NCBI RefSeq assembly: GCF_000003605.2
Contig: NW_003134349.1
Location: forward strand, 300,970-348,751
Length of the DNA stretch: 47,782 nt
Source: Saccoglossus kowalevskii
Taxonomy: Eukaryota > Hemichordata > Enteropneusta > Harrimaniidae
Reading direction: 5' to 3'
Of this stretch, positions 1-10,190 are shown in pieces. A program made the translations under genes and the position numbers. Positions within the stretch are counted from its first letter, which is position 1, and each line of letters begins with the position of its first letter. The notes under the pieces were generated by a model. That model saw nothing but the letters and a program-made list of their open reading frames with translations. It had not been told where the DNA came from and did not search any database.

Positions 1-544
1 GGATGAAGTTCTACAATTTGTTTCTGGTGGTAGGAACTGTTTCAATGCATACATTGCTCGGGCTGCTATATCTGCTAATTTTTGTTTGGCTTCAGTGTAG
101 CAGCCACTTGACTTTATGTTTATACCTAGGTAGTTGTACATATCTACACAGGTAATATTTTGTTCATTATAATAGAATTTTTCTGTCTTTTTTAGTGTTC
201 CTCGTCTGAAAATAACAACTTTTGTTTTTGTCAGATTTACCTGAAGTTTCCATTTATGACAATAAACCTCTAAACTATTTAGTGCATTTTGTAGACCATT
301 TTTTTGTTTCAGATATTAACACTAGATCATCTGCATAGAGTAGGGAACTTATTTTACAGTTATTCAATGTAACTGGATCTAATGATTCATCTTCTAGTGA
401 ATTATTTAAGTCATTAACAAACAAATTAAAAAGCATTGGGCTAATGACACAACCCTGCCTAACACCCTTGGTCGTTTCAAATATGGGTGTAATTTTATTT
501 TTGAAACGAATACAATGAACTTTGCACATATACATACGTGTGGA
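1..544 (-). mobile_element. 5'-truncated, frameshifted LINE reverse transcriptase fragment
   Basis: On the minus strand this reads as part of a non-LTR retrotransposon reverse transcriptase. The frame from 535 down to 275 contains the GVRQGC..SP.LFNLF.NDL block and then the catalytic YADDL motif followed by VLIS. Just after YADD the frame breaks at a run of seven T (299-305 on the plus strand). The neighbouring frame then continues with good LINE-like sequence (CHKWKLQVNLTKTK, then YNYLGI, then ARAMYALKQFL) to the window edge. An in-frame stop sits just above 544 and no further RT sequence is seen beyond it, as in a 5'-truncated LINE copy. The copy is dead from truncation and frameshift. It lies in the intron after exon 3 of the GABA-B-like gene, in the same orientation. 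The clade (CR1, Jockey or RTE-like) cannot be settled from this piece. The family call is secure. Confidence 0.9.
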
Positions 545-734
545 TTACATGAAACCAAGGAATTTGTGAAAATTCATTTATATGTTCATGTTAATAAAAC
601 AACGTATGTGCAATGTTATCTAAACGGATCGCGAGCCTGTGTTGATCAGTGAGCGACTTTTGTTATCAGACATTGACATGCTGGTTGGCAACAATGTAAG
701 AATATGACGTCGCAGTACGAGGGCTTATACTTAC
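1..734 (-). other. Partial intron downstream of exon 3
   Basis: This is the start of the intron that follows exon 3 of the minus-strand receptor gene. It opens with a strong GTAAGT donor at 734-729. About 185 bases (545-728) hold nothing I can identify. The remainder is the LINE fragment. The next receptor exon, expected to carry on with the second part of the Venus-flytrap domain, must lie beyond the left edge. Confidence 0.75.
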
Positions 735-905
735 CAATGAGAACAAGTCAACTGTCTGATGCAGAGTCCCGACTTTAGTCCACCCAAAGTATTTGAGCAT
801 GTCGTATTTCACGGCATTCAGAACTTTTTCTGGAGGGAAAACCCGGAAGAACTTCTTAAAGAGAGTCCTGTCTGACAGCTTGGGAGAGGCTGACGAGTAA
901 GACAG
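735..905 (-). CDS. GABA-B-like receptor, coding exon 3 (Venus-flytrap lobe 1)
   Basis: This 171-bp exon encodes 57 residues in phase 0 at both ends. It has a pyrimidine-rich acceptor ending TTCTTACAG at 906-907 and a GTAAGT donor at 734-729. The peptide begins LSYSSASPKLSDR and continues FFRVFPPEKVLNAV and GWTKVGTLHQ. These match the GABBR1/GABBR2 blocks LSY(F)..SSP.LS(D/N)(R/K), FFRT.PS and W..(V/I).T. The exon follows exon 2 directly in homologous proteins (WNL.Q then LSY). It forms part of the membrane-distal lobe that holds agonist in GABBR1. Aligned by eye to human GABBR1b, the position of Ser153 is Ala and that of His170 is Phe; both contact GABA in the known structure. GABBR2, which does not bind GABA, also lacks them (Thr and Val). 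Family membership is secure; ligand and one-to-one orthology are not. Confidence 0.93.
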
Positions 906-1280
906 CTGTAAGAATAATAAAAATAAAGAACGATGACGAAAATACCGTAAGATTGATATTGTAACAGCTGTATTTGCTTGTTTTGTTTGTTTTTTTCGCT
1001 GTCATCTTAGTCACTCGGCATCGAATTCTCTATCTTGTCGAAACTAGGGATATTTCTCTCGTTCATTCCAATAAATACACACAACACGATAGTTCAGTCT
1101 AATAGTTGTTGCTAGTAGATCAGTGACCGAAACCACCACCGACGTTATTCAACTCTTTTGACAAGCATACAACGTTATACATATAAGATTCTGATATAAA
1201 CTCCGACTTCTGAAATTCCACTAGCCAGACACACAATAATAATGACTCATCATATTCGAACATGAGTTCAATGATACATT

Positions 1281-1342
1281 TCACTCCCGTTAACATTATT
1301 ACACTTCCGTTAACGTTATTACACTTCCGTTAACGTTAACGG
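1281..1342. repeat. 20-bp tandem repeat, three units
   Basis: Three consecutive units with a period of exactly 20 bp start at 1281, 1301 and 1321. The common unit is ACACTTCCGTTAACGTTATT. The first differs at a few bases and the third ends GTTAAC instead of GTTATT. Each unit has the palindrome GTTAAC next to AACGTT. It lies about 375 bp from exon 3 on the intron side. Confidence 0.85.
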
Positions 1343-2063
1343 TATTAACAGTACAGGCTGTCACTCCTCGGATTGGTTTGAATTTATCAACGGTGTCCTC
1401 TGGAGGTCACTTTTCAAATAATGTCAAGATTACAGTTATTATTGGCGGAAAGTTGCAAAAATAGTTCTACTTGATTAGGTTTGCACGGGGTCAGTTACTC
1501 GCTTCAAATTGCCGTTTATGTACTAGTATATGTACGCTAACACAAGGGTTGTCTATAACATATTCTGTCAGGGTATGGCAACATGTCAATAGGCAATGGC
1601 AAACCTACAGCTAAATATATATACGTTGATATTGCCTATGTTTATATTAAGGTTACCTTCAAACAAGTGTTAGTATTTTAGCAGCAGTAGTGTTATGGGA
1701 ATATTGACGTTTATGTCACCATAACCCTATCCAGTACTGTGCACATTAGTTTTATGAAAGCATGCCTTGCGTAATTGTAAGTCAGGGGAATAGGGACATC
1801 TGACGATTAAAGCATGTTTATCGTCAAATCAATATTGAAGTTTATTTCTGAGTTATATTTAGGTTTTTCTGAATAGAACGGATAATAAAACAGTCTTCGA
1901 TCAGCATTTATATCTGTTAGAAAGATCGATAATCAATTGACGTAGAATAATTCGGGAATGACGTTTCTTTTGCGATTACAATGCAGTTAAGAGCAACATG
2001 GAACATTTTTGTGTGAAAGGTTCCCCATTTCGTATCGTAAAATGTAAAAAATTATCATTCTTC

Positions 2064-2600
2064 GATGTAGTGCTGTTCTCATTGTAGCAACGAGGAGTGT
2101 AACGACCCTTGCCGTAGGGCTGTTCTAATTCTAGCAGAAAAGAGTGTAGCGACTCCTGTCGTAGGGGTGTTCTAATTGTAGCAGCAAGGAGTGTAGCCAC
2201 TCCTGCCGTAGTGGTGTTCTAATTGTAGCAGCAAGGAGTGTAGCCACTCCTGCCGTAGGGGTGTTCCAATTGTAGCAGCAAGGAGAGTAGCCACCCCTGC
2301 CATAGTGGTGTTCTAATTGTAGCAGCAAGGAGTGCAGCGACTCCTGTCGTAGTGGTGTTCTAATTGTAGCAGCAAGGAGTGCAGCGACTCCTGCCGTAGT
2401 GGTGTTCTAATTGTAGCAACAAGGAGTGCAGCGACCCCTGCCGTAGTGGTGTTCTAATTTTAGCAACAAGGAGTGTAGCCACTCCTGCCGTAGTGGTGTT
2501 CTAATTGTAGCAGCAAGAAGTGCAGCGACTCCTGCCGTAGTGGTGTTCTAATTGTAGCAGCAAGAAGTGCAGCGATTCCTAATGTGGTTCTGTGTAGCAG
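2064..2600. repeat. 47-bp minisatellite, about 11 copies with no indels
   Basis: Units begin at 2084, 2131, 2178, 2225, 2272, 2319, 2366, 2413, 2460, 2507 and 2554, always 47 bp apart, with a partial unit before 2084. The unit runs GTAGCAGCAAGGAGTGTAGC, then CACTCCTGCCGTAGTGGTGT, then TCTAATT. Each holds a small inverted repeat, GGAGTG-TAGC-CACTCC, which in other copies becomes GGAGTGCAGCGACTCC with a shorter stem. Copies differ only by substitutions, and the first and last are the most diverged. Because 47 is not a multiple of 3, the open frames here are artefacts that cycle through three frames. The array lies in intron 2. Confidence 0.95.
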
Positions 2601-3770
2601 AATATAGACTCGCGGAGGATAGGGGTAAATGTTGTAATTCACTCTGGAAGATGACGGATACATGACATATATTACTGAGTTTTTTTCAGGCGTCGGCCAG
2701 AGGCCAAGCGCCAAAGACATGAACAAATGCCCTTTCAAGCCAAGTATGAATCCCGTCTATCCCAAATCCATAGTCTTATAAGAAGAATCACGTGACATTG
2801 TGACGTCTACGTGACGCTAAGAATAATTAAATGTAATTGGTTAGAACTGTATAACTTGCCAAATAAGAAATTACAGACTTTCGTGATGTCATTAAACATG
2901 GCGTACCTGAAAGTGTTAATATGGCCTAGGCATACACAACACATTGGTCTGTTAACTTTAAGTGTAAAAAATAAACACAAAGGTAAGATTGCATGGAATA
3001 CGCATACTGACATAAACACTTGAATGCATTTGTCCCGTCATGGGCAGAAGATGCACTACATTGGTGTCACTGTCTCTTCCAACAAAATATGTCCCCATTT
3101 TCACACTATCATATATGGATAGATGCAAAACATAAAACTATCCCACAAGCAAATTTACAAATACTAGTAAACATTTGAAATTCACTAAACAATAATGTAT
3201 AAAATATCCCATGATATTCAATTTATTCCCTGTGGTATTTCGTGTCATCTACAAGAAACATAAAAAAAATAAAAACATGTCTCTGTGTTACATTCAGCGC
3301 TGTTACGACTTCAAAAAATCAGTGAGTGCGGTTTTCGAGGAGACTGACTGTGACTCACTTGTTCAGCAAGTAAACGATTTTCGCAAACCTATGAGGTCTG
3401 CTTCTAACTCACGATCAAGTCTGACATCGACGTGGTATTATTTTTCCCTGCAGAGTTTGTTGTAATAAGATAAATGAAAATAAAGTAAAACAAATAAGCA
3501 TAGAATAACAATTTATTGATTCTAGTTAATGTTTTCTAGTGGGTTGAAAAAACTCCATGGCATCGGGTTTATGCGGTACAAGTATTCGTTATAGCACGGT
3601 CAACAATTATTTTGAAAAAGGACTATGCGTATAGTTAAATATAATGGAGTAGTTTTAAAGAAAATGGAAACACGTCGATTTATCTGTAAAATTACTTTTT
3701 TTTAAATGACTATGTAAGTTGCAGACAGATGCGTGCGATGAACCAGACTAGTGGCAGCTGATTTAATCGC

Positions 3771-3846
3771 AGCTGCGCAAAAGGTGTAGCGAACCCGGCC
3801 GTAGTGCTGTTCTTAATGGAGTGCAACCGCGAGTGCAGCGATAACA
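3771..3846. repeat. Isolated diverged copy of the 47-bp unit
   Basis: About 1.2 kb from the main array, this segment contains GTGTAGCGAACCCGGCCGTA, then GTGCTGTTCTTAAT, then a second partial unit with GAGTGCAGCGA. The order and spacing match roughly one and a half units of the 2064-2600 minisatellite with many substitutions. It may be a remnant of a longer array or a separate insertion. Confidence 0.7.
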
Positions 3847-4829
3847 TATATAGAGGTCATATTGTAATAGTACAATATGAACACCTGTATAAAGGTGTAC
3901 AAACTCTGTATCGAGCGAGACCATTCAATTCACCTATGTAGCGTAATAATGACACTGGTGGATGGTAAAACTCATTAAATGGCAGAGAGATATTTTTTTA
4001 AATAGCTAGACATTTCTATATAGCATGACTACACACATACTAATTGTATCCATGAATTACGTCAATGTGAATGCACTTTCTGGGCGCCCATAAATTCCAC
4101 CATTGATGTGTTTATGCAATGTATTATGGGTAAATGTAGTATCACCTTAGGAGTTCGTCATAAGAAATGCCACTGTGTTCAGGAACGATAATACCACAGC
4201 ACACTGAATAAGTAAAGCACCTGGAAGTTATCCACGATGCTATAGGCCGATAAGAGGATTAATATTTATTGTTGAATAAAATATTTATGATGAAATATAT
4301 CTGAGCACTTACTGTTACAATACTGCGCGTGCTAAATCACAGATCAGTGTGATCGCATTGTATAGCTCGAAGCAAGATACGAATAGTGTGAACGCAGCTA
4401 TATGAATTATTCCGCGTTCCCAAATGTTAAAGCACTACCTAGCTGTAATTTACTATATTTAACTAGTTACATTGCATGCTGTCATTGACCGGTAACCACA
4501 ACAACAAAGAACAAGCCCGAAAAAAACAACACAAGGAAAGGTAAATAAATTAATGAAAACAAATTATTACATACAATAACTGTTTCTGATTGGAGACGCT
4601 CGATTAGGTATGGCTCACCGCACAGCCATGTACTCACTTGAAGGTTTTGTCGCATGAAATTACGCAAGATGGTGATGTCGTTACAATTACCCCCCACAAT
4701 TCCACACGAGAAGCACTATATCGTAAAGGATTATGGGATATATGCCATCATTGATTACACACGATATTTCCTGTGGATCAACGAAAGGTCATATCCGATG
4801 CTGACTAATGGGAACAACAGCAATGTATG

Positions 4830-4961
4830 TTAAAGCGCGGTGGTCGTCGCGCAGCGCGTGTTCGAATTTCATGTAAATAAACAATATACTTTACACGCGT
4901 TGTGTACGTTGCTATGAGTCCCACATCGAACAGGACGCGGCACGACGACACCGCCCTTTAA
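4830..4961 (+). mobile_element. TTAA-ended MITE, copy A (subfamily 1)
   Basis: This 132-bp element begins TTAAAGCGCGGTGGTCGTC and ends GACGACACCGCCCTTTAA. The two ends are imperfect inverted repeats of about 19 bp. Both outer edges are TTAA, as expected for TTAA-targeting (piggyBac-like) non-autonomous elements. The interior shares the segment around AAATAAACAAT and the block GCTATGAGTCCCA with copies B and C. No coding capacity is seen. It sits in intron 2. Confidence 0.85.
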
Positions 4962-6722
4962 TGCCTACGTACGTGTCAGTGACAATAGTAGCATTATAAA
5001 TTCTTGATATTTAGTACAGTATTAATCCCCATTCTGACTGATGTTCTTAATTTAAAACAGGTCAAAGCGCGTAAACCGAGGCTTCGAAACTAGTTCCGCT
5101 ACTAGTGTCAAATCACCAAGCTCGAAGAATACATTCTTGTATTTAAATTGTGCTTGTTCGCTAATTAAGATTTGTGATCATATTGAATTCACAACATGTT
5201 CATTCAAGAAAATATCAGGAACTTCCCAATGTACGAAAATTATTCATACTTGAAATGGTTTTCTGTGACAAATCCGCCAGCATGATACTATCGATACGTG
5301 GTTAGATGAATGAACATGTACATCGGTAAATCTTACTAAACGTCGAAAGTTGAATATCTGCATGCACGAAGTGTTTTCACTGTGTAGTGTCGGTTATCAC
5401 AGTTTATTTCAGCTGTAATACGACACGAACATGTCTGCATCACGCTGTTGTGTATTGCACAAGGTATACTTTGACAATTCCAGCGGGAAGAATATATTTC
5501 ATGGCTTTCCCCTTAAAGGTTGTTAGCGTAGGAGACAGTGCGCCCAAGAGTTAAATGCGTTTTTTCTTTCATACTGCACGGTGTCTGAAGGATGACAACA
5601 AAGATACTGTAGAAGAACACTATGGTGGTTATAATTCTATTTCAACCCTACTCGAATTCACATTTATATTTTGGCTAAAAATCAACTATTGTAACTGCTC
5701 GTTATTTTCAGAACCATGGCTACATAATATTTCTACAAGATAAAATCTCCGAGTAGGAAACAATTCACGATTATTCAATAAAGCAACCTATTGACGCAAC
5801 CGCGGCCAGGGTAATTTCAATTGCTCTATAACCACCATTATGAACATCCTGTCTCCGTCGAACGGAGGTGTATAAAACTCACGTCTCCGGTTGTTACCAC
5901 TCAATTACCCGTCGTCGTATCGTACAATTCAGCTCCATCGATAGTACAAAAAACGGCGACTCACTCGACAGACACGTATCATGACAAATAAATTCAGACC
6001 ATTTCAACGAACAACATCGCTGCTATTTCATGTTTTGATTAACCTATACATTTCAATTGCCGAACAGTATTAGCAAATCGAATTATAGTAGTACACCCTT
6101 ACTGGATAGTTGCGGAAAATTAGCATTAAGTAGACTTATTGATCAACACGTAGCTGCAATAATGCTTTCGATTACCCCCTCAATCGATCGTTCATTATTT
6201 GTGGTTTACGCAATTACGTGTCCATTTTCTAGGATTATTGAATTTGTAAGTTTTAAAATACACCATACATTATCATTCTTTTATGTAACTGAAAGTATTT
6301 TGAATAGTTCTATACACTCGTTGTGTTTGGGTCGAAGCTTATTTAAATAGTAAATTGATAATCCATGGCTACACAGTGAGTTACGTCATTTGCTATTATT
6401 GTTGTCAACCTCAGTTCTGGGCTTTATATACTGGACTAGGTGCCTGATATGTCGGTCTATACTCCCGCTGTGCTATCGTTTTGCATACTTTGTAATATTA
6501 TTGTAATAATCGGGTGAAATGTGGCTCGGTTACCCGAAATGCAACACGCTATAGGGTACAACGACCTTTCTTTGATTTTTAGACCCGTTGGAAAACTACA
6601 TTTACCGGTGCCCCTACGTACACACGTTTTGCTGGATTTTTTGGCGTGGGTATAGTCAACGTGCCGTTACCAAGCAGTTGTAAAATGTCACATGCAGTTA
6701 TTGAATCAACATAAACAATCAA

Positions 6723-6735
6723 TGTGTGTGTGTGT
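6723..6735 (-). promoter_or_regulatory. CA-repeat close to the exon 2 splice donor
   Basis: On the gene's strand this is ACACACACACACA, starting 24 bases into intron 2 after a weak GTAATG donor. CA-repeats near donors are known binding sites for hnRNP L and can switch exon use in mammals. Any such role here is inference from position alone. Confidence 0.3.
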
Positions 6736-6759
6736 AAAATACTTTTTTCGTTGCATTAC

Positions 6760-6900
6760 CTGAAGTAAATTCCACAAATGTGACGCCTGTGCCGTCGGTT
6801 CAGTCACTATAGAGCAGCCTGCACCTAAAACCATGATTTTAGTAGTCGTTGTATTGTATAGTTCTCGGTACATGACGTCAGTTCCTCTACCTCCATTACA
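6760..6900 (-). CDS. GABA-B-like receptor, coding exon 2 (Venus-flytrap lobe 1)
   Basis: This 141-bp exon gives 47 residues in phase 0. The acceptor ends CGAATCCACAG (AG at 6902-6901) and the donor is GTAATG. The peptide starts CNGGRGTDVMYREL, passes KIMVLGAGCSIVTE and ends HLWNLLQ. This matches the GABA-B receptor segment C(D)....G...(F/Y)Y....., then G.C..VT...AE, then WNLVQ. The first residue, Cys, corresponds to GABBR1b Cys103 and the Cys of GAGCS to Cys129, the disulfide pair of lobe 1. The Ser next to it corresponds to Ser130, a GABA contact, and is kept. Exon 1 ends ...MDTE, so the junction reads DTE-C as in GABBR2 (YDTEC). The codon series is open only in the expected frame, and the sequence was recognised by translation of the minus strand, being too short and Met-poor to stand out otherwise. 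Confidence 0.93.
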
Positions 6901-9591
6901 CTGTGGATTCGAACAGATTAGATAAAATATAATTAATTAGATCACAATTCAGCTTTACTGCAATGCTTTTGAACGTGAATGATAATTTTGAAGGTTTCGA
7001 TGGCATGTCGTCATCTATTTATTTATTTAGTCATGAATAATAAACCATCATTATTCACGGCACATTCTACACTGTGCACGTAACTATGACAACAAAATCT
7101 CACAAATCTCAACAGACAATTCACCTACACGAAGTCAAAAAATATAAACGAGTGATTTTGGAAAAAAAGTGTAATTTGGAATTAATGTTTGTTGCTTTTT
7201 TTTACAGCTGCCCTATTTGTCGAGTAGTGTTACATAAATGTATCTGCATATTATTTAAATTGATACGAAAAAGACCATCTCACTACCAATCACATTTGCG
7301 CAGATTTACCCGGTGTTGTACATAGTTTTAACATTGAATGGCACAGTTTATCCTGTAACAAATATGTGTATTTCCGCCCTTGACTATTGTGACTTTTGAA
7401 ATGTTTATTAACAATTGTGGCCGTGCATTTCCGACAATGTGGGGAAAATGCATGCGTTCTTTTTCAACATGGATACATAGTAAGCATTGGTTAAGAGCCG
7501 AAAAAATATATTTATTGCATTATAAGAATGCAAGCAAGAGATTGAAAAACTTGCAAAAAACTGACAAAATAACAGTTTGTTAACGGTTCTCAATAGGAGC
7601 GCAAATGTAGGGATCGCCGTTTAGACCGAATGACACACCACGACTCAGTGTGAGATTTTTTTATTTATAAAACGAGGGCTTCTTTCTAGACTAGATTCCG
7701 TTGCGCGAGTATAGAATAATAGAAGGGCACTCTGAATGTCTAGTTTCTCCCGTACAAATAGGTAATAGATTATGAAAAGATTACCATGTCAAATTTTACA
7801 TGTGGATATGATGAAAGCAGGCAGTTATTCAAAGAATGTGAAAATGAATAAGAGTCTGGTCGAAGCTCACGCTATATTCACATGCCCTGAAATATACACG
7901 GACTCGAGATAAACGTACATTATTGCATGTTGTTCTAAATTTGCCAAAACGAAGACAGTTTAAAATGTGTTACATGACACAAATTAATTGGAAAAGGGTG
8001 AACCGAGTGCACCGGTGACCTAAATACAATAAGGGGAGATTATACATCACGTACGAAAACTGTCTTTTACGTCTTTTATTAGTCGTTCAGCAGTTTACAG
8101 AGTACGTTAAAGCACGTATTAAGTTTTCCGACTAATACGATTTGCGTTACAAGCTAACTGATTTAAAGTAATAACGTTCTGTGAGTTATACAACTTCGCG
8201 TATTCTATATAAAATCCACTGATAGTATTTTCTCATACTAAGCTTGGAATTATCACTGTTTGGTAATAAGTTTACAGTAGTACATTTCGCCGCCGTTCAA
8301 TAGATTCAATCATTAGTGAACATGTAGGAAACATACATGTATCAATGAATTATGATATGATAGAAATTCCATGAAGTAACAACTATCATTAAGAATATGT
8401 TGTACTGACATGTCAATAACACGTGGATGTTTAATGTGCTGCTTTTGAAGTCAGTCAGAATGTTTCTGACATTGTGTTGTGTTGAATATAACTACAGCAA
8501 TGCAGTCCATAATGTGATTGACATTAATTGTGCAGTTAGTATGGGTTATTCAGACAACAAACTCTATTTTTATCGTATCTATACATTTGTCAAGCGCAAA
8601 AAAGAAGATTCACTGCAAAAAAACACATCAATAACCTAGATCCCAATATGTAGATCAATAAATATATCCACGAATGCTTAACAAAAGCATAAACAAGGGG
8701 TTCAAACTTGTCCATATTGCAACTGATATTTGGTGCACCTGATTACAGTAGATTAGTACATAATCAATTTTCAATAAATATTACGAGTTTGACATTATTA
8801 CAGCTCAGTTGAGAACATATTTATGTTTCTTTGAGCTATCGATTAAACTGTGGTTGTTCGCAAAACTACTTATTATCTTAAACAAATACTCATTTGCATA
8901 AGAATGACGTGATCATAACACACATATAAGAACACTTGGGTAAGATGATGTCATCAAGAAATGTTCTAGTCTATCAACACGTGCAATCAGAAATCATCGC
9001 GATATACATATATATGACAAATTCAAATTACTGAACTGAAATTAAAGTTTGACATATCTGATATTTGCAGATTTTGCTAAATCAGGGAATTGGTTACTAC
9101 TGACAACATATTAAATAAAGTGACTGATTAGTTTATGTAATCTGTGCGTTTTTTGTTTATTTTTTTTTGTGTTATGTGTCATGAGTGGACTACGTGGTCA
9201 GATTTCGATTGGATATCGTGTTGTATGATATTTATTTAGATCCGTTGCCACTGTGTCGAAGAGAACATGGAAATTGAAACATTTTTCACTCCCTAGGCCA
9301 GTTGTGTTGAGTATGTTCCAAACCGTAATTCGAAACTGCGTTGCATGTCAAGATTTTCGGTATTCCAGATGAAAATAACTACATGTTCTACCACATATCT
9401 CATTTTAATACATATGTTAAGTTTAACAAAATACAGCTTTAATGTCTGTAATCCGTCGTTACATACAATTGAGAACAATGAAAATTACAAATAAATAAAA
9501 TATAATCACATAGCAAGTCTACAAGCAGTAAAGGTAATTGAAAAGCCTTGAGCAGCAATTTGATTTCTCTGTTGAACACCTTGCATGTATA

Positions 9592-9724
9592 TTAAAGCGC
9601 GGTGGTCGTCACGCAGCGCGTGTTCCAATTTCATGTAAATAAACAATGTATTTTACATGCGTTGTATACGTTGCTATGAGTCCCATATCGAACAGAACGC
9701 GGCACGACGACTGCCGCCCTTTAA
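9592..9724 (+). mobile_element. TTAA-ended MITE, copy B (subfamily 1)
   Basis: This 133-bp copy begins TTAAAGCGCGGTGGTCGTCA and ends GACGACTGCCGCCCTTTAA. It is closely similar to copy A across its whole length, in the same orientation, with the same TTAA edges. The flanks differ from those of copy A, which supports independent insertion rather than segmental duplication. Confidence 0.85.
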
Positions 9725-9954
9725 ACGTCTTAGGCAAGTAACATTGATTCCTTCTGAGATTACCAGTGTAACATAGTTACAAATTAGCCCGTCCAGTCTG
9801 CCAAAACACACTTTTAAATGTTCAGGCAAGTCGTACTCTAGCAAACACTTGATTTTAGATGAGTTTAAATTAGAGAATAGGCATGCCATTTTAAACAATG
9901 TTATTATCGGTGCAACAGCTAAACGAATAAATTGTTAATTGCAGTAAATTAACA

Positions 9955-10190
9955 AAAGCGTGTTCGGACGCAACAACGTTTCGATATCGCGTCCGCGCGA
10001 CGCGTACAACGCTTCATGCTCGAATAATAAGTCGAGTCAAAGCGACGTTTACAACGCGACAATAAAAAGTCCACAAATACGGCCAACGCCCTTCAATTTA
10101 AACTATTGTCCAAAATCGTTCAATAACCTATTTGTGATGCGTGTGAAATTACGTCGTGCGAGAAGTGTGTGTGATTCTATTATCAGATGA
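9955..10190. other. CpG-dense patch inside intron 1
   Basis: The first 110 bases are unusually rich in CpG, with clustered short palindromes such as CGATATCG and CGCGCG and a repeated YACAACGC motif (GCGTACAACGCT and GTTTACAACGCG). A plus-strand frame of 76 codons spans the patch but resembles no family I know. It could be a regulatory element, an unmethylated internal promoter or an exon of an unknown plus-strand transcript. The evidence for any of these is compositional only. Confidence 0.3.

Larger units (their letters stand above)
906..6759 (-). other. Intron 2 of the GABA-B-like receptor gene
   Basis: This is about 5.85 kb between exons 3 and 2. The donor (next to exon 2) reads GTAATG at 6759-6754, a weaker than consensus site. 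The acceptor is TTCTTACAG at the exon 3 side. It contains the 20-bp tandem repeat (1281-1342), the 47-bp minisatellite (2064-2600), a stray copy of that unit (3771-3846), one TTAA-ended MITE (4830-4961) and a short CA/GT run next to the donor. The stretches 1345-2060, 2600-3770, 3850-4825 and 4965-6720 otherwise show only AT-rich DNA with short chance ORFs. Confidence 0.8.

Noticed and set aside
1976-2738. Minus-strand frames with repeated RTPLRQE and LLLQLEH peptides
   Set aside because: They are translations of the 47-bp minisatellite, which cycles through three frames; not a repeat protein.
2688-2800. Plus-strand stretch after TTTTTTTCAG reading RRPEAKRQRHEQMPFQ
   Set aside because: A good acceptor and about 34 open codons, but there is no upstream exon and no homologue; probably chance.
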